Of a stretch of DNA of 64,000 bases, positions 62,001-64,000 are shown piece after piece. A program made the position numbers and the translations under genes. Each line of letters begins with the position of its first letter. Position 1 is the stretch's first letter. The notes beneath the pieces are model-generated. The model worked only from the letters and a program-made list of their open reading frames with translations. It searched no databases and was not told the origin of the DNA. Source of the DNA: Casuarius casuarius (Eukaryota > Chordata > Aves > Casuariiformes > Casuariidae); assembly GCA_003342895.1 (NCBI GenBank), contig PTFA01000196.1:128053-192052 (forward strand). Direction: 5' to 3'.

Positions 62001-64000
62001 ACAGATGAGAAAGCACACAGGAAGCCCAGAGACTGCAGCTTAACAGAACTCAAACTGTAACAGAAAGGGGTGAGGAAAGGGCACAAACTTAACAAGTTCT
62101 TATACAGATGATACAGAGGGAGCCAGCTCTAGTTTTGTCTGCAGCAGCTAGGCAGGATCTGAAGGCTGGGTAAGTTGAAGGGAAAAGAGTGGCAAATAAG
62201 CAGTTTTGGAAATGGAAATTTGTTTTCAAAAAGTTTAGACCAAAATGTTAATGCTGTTAAATGCCACACTTGGGTGGCTGTTGACTCTAAGGACTAGTTT
62301 TGGAGATGGGTTGTAGATTTGTCTCTATTAACAACTAAAATCTGTTTCAGAAGCTGATCTGGAATTAGAATTCAACCTTGGATTAATGCCCCCAAAGCAG
62401 TTGGCTGCTGGTCATGATCCAGGGGGTTGGTAAAAGACAGATGGAACATTTGCCAGAGACTTTTCACAATGACAAAAAAAATATGTTTTGGCTATCATCA
62501 AAATAAATGATCTCTGCTAAGCAGCTTTATTTATTGTATTTTAAAACTATAGCACTTTTGTGAATGGATATGGGATTTTTTATATGCAATTCAGATACTG
62601 CCGGGGGCTGGCAGGAGGATAATGAAAAAAAGAACTGGTCAAATTAAGCCCCTTCGATGGGATTTTTCTGATGTGAACAGCATAACAGCCTTGCACAGCC
62701 TGATGGCATTAGCATGTGTGGAGATCAGAGTTGCTGCAGGGCAAATAGGCATCTGCAAAAAACAAGCAGAACAGCAAAGACCACTCGTCTGGGAGTGGGA
62801 ATGGAGGATGTCTCTGGAAGAGCTGAGACTTTAGTGATAAAGGCAGCGTATGCATACATGGGGAGAGCTGCCAGAACCCACTCCTTCAGGGCAAGCGAGG
62901 AATCAGCAGGAATCTGCGCTGAGAGCCAGCAAACCTGGCTGTCATGTCAAGCAGCAGCAGGTATGAGCCACAGCGACAGCTCGGAGAAAGGGCCCTTGTA
63001 TTCTGTGAGAAAAGGTGTGGGTCACCCAGAGGGGTGGTAGGCTGTTTCCTGTACATTGTGAAACTGCGAAAGATTTGGGAATTAGGAAGGAAATGTCTGA
63101 CTGCAATCTCACAGTGCCATGCAGTGGCTGGCCATGCTAGTGCAGAACTGAAGACCGAACACTGAGGAGAGCAGGGAGGTGGTGGTGTCTGACACCGGCT
63201 CTTACCACAGGTAAGGGAATTACCTAATTGGAGGAGTTCAGAGTCTAGACAGTGGAATGATTCAAAGCCTGGAAAAACCTGCATGCTATTAAAGGACTAG
63301 TAGGACTCAATCTACTCAATTTATCCATGAAAATGTGAAGACGTGAATGGATCATAGAAATGTGACACACAAAGATGATGCTGTGAGTACAATGCTCTGC
63401 AGTATCAGAAAAGACAAGATGAAAATTGAAGCTCAGACTATAAATTCAGGCTGGAAGAAAGTAGACAGCTTTACACTGAAGGTAATTAATCTCTGGCTTA
63501 AGTATCCAGTGATGGGTACTAGTTCCCCAGCTCTTGGGCTGGAGTCAACGTATTTAACTTGATCTGTGTAAAAGTCAGGTTCATCTGAGCACACGCTAAA
63601 GCCAACAGAAATAGACTGCAATCTCCTTAAGCAGGTTCATCTCACTGACTGGAGACCTCTTTAAGAAAGTGTTGCATTACCCTCTTGAGATCCTATCTTC
63701 TTGCTTTTACTGTCAAAGGAGTCCAGATGATCAATTTAGACTTGACATTTCCCTTTCAGGGCCCGCTTTGAATCTCCAGACCAAGCTTGGGTATCTCTTT
63801 CTAAAAGATGTGCTCTCACTTACCAAGGAGCTCTGTGTCTGCATGTACTCTTCTCTGAGATGTTTGGACTACAGAAGAGAGAGACTAAATTATCATAATT
63901 GTCCTTTTTGGCCTTAAAAATCTGGGGAATGTGTAAGAGGAGGGCACAGTGCCGGGTGGCAATAGGATTGGTGCTCCAAAAGGAAAGGCAAGCCATACAT
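59064..64000 (-). other. FBN3: Incomplete intron upstream of cbEGF2
   Basis: About 4.9 kb to the window edge. I looked for cbEGF1, hybrid 1 (double-cysteine module) and EGF1-3 on the - strand and found none. A TA/CA microsatellite lies at about 60900-60952. The rest looks like unique intronic sequence. Confidence 0.7.
60900..60952. repeat. TA/CA microsatellite
   Basis: Alternating TA repeats interrupted by ACACATA and ending in CACACACACA, in the incomplete 5' intron. Confidence 0.85.

Noticed and set aside
59064..64000. Possible cbEGF1 or hybrid 1 exon in the 5' flank
   Set aside because: No - strand segment shows the expected Asp-Glu-Cys start or double-cysteine pattern with splice sites.

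Overview
This window is vertebrate nuclear DNA, most likely from a bird. A crocodilian or turtle is less likely but not excluded. The evidence is a CR1-type LINE 3' end with the usual avian-style tail (about 4930-5375), a GC- and CpG-rich block at one end, and a very large extracellular-matrix gene compressed into about 51 kb by mostly short introns, as on bird microchromosomes. There are no operons, rRNAs, tRNAs or CRISPR arrays. Layout: 1-2260 holds cortexin-1 (CTXN1) on the + strand, a one-exon coding sequence at 838-1092 with a long GC-rich 3' UTR and a poly(A) signal at 2236-2241. 2260-5550 is intergenic, with a degenerate tandem repeat (about 3241-3490) and the CR1 fragment. From about 5550 upward almost everything belongs to one fibrillin gene on the - strand. 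Its putative 3' UTR is 5550-7762. I located 57 coding exons between 7763 and 59063. From 59064 to 64000 I see no exon, and the 5' part of the gene must lie beyond the window. The 57 exons add up to 7,754 nt in one open frame (about 2,583 residues plus stop). They encode, N to C: cbEGF2, TB1, a Gly/Pro-rich hinge, EGF4, cbEGF3-6, TB2, cbEGF7-9, hybrid 2, cbEGF10, TB3, cbEGF11-22, TB4, cbEGF23-24, TB5, cbEGF25-31, TB6, cbEGF32-36, TB7, cbEGF37-43 and the furin-processed C-terminal domain. This order matches the canonical fibrillin architecture exactly, ending at cbEGF43. Missing are the signal peptide, FUN domain, EGF1-3, hybrid 1 and cbEGF1. All introns are phase 1 except the last two (phases 2 and 0). 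I call the gene fibrillin-3 (FBN3) because it is linked to CTXN1, as on human 19p13, and because several segments read like FBN3 as I recall it (for example [10 protein letters not shown] in cbEGF28 and FQELCP...PGPGDTRE in TB6). Fibrillin-2 is the next best reading. The two genes face each other tail to tail. Fibrillins assemble outside the cell into microfibrils that scaffold elastic tissue and hold latent TGF-beta/BMP complexes. Cortexin-1 is a small single-pass membrane protein of neurons. I see no functional link between them; their proximity is a relic of an old cortexin-fibrillin block. Assembly note: all single-base Ns lie between 2001 and 15407, some inside exons. I found no previously undescribed system here. 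The points most worth a second look are the two RGD motifs, the Gly that replaces the first calcium-ligand Asp of cbEGF27, the predicted C-terminal hormone-like peptide, and the Gly/Pro hinge.
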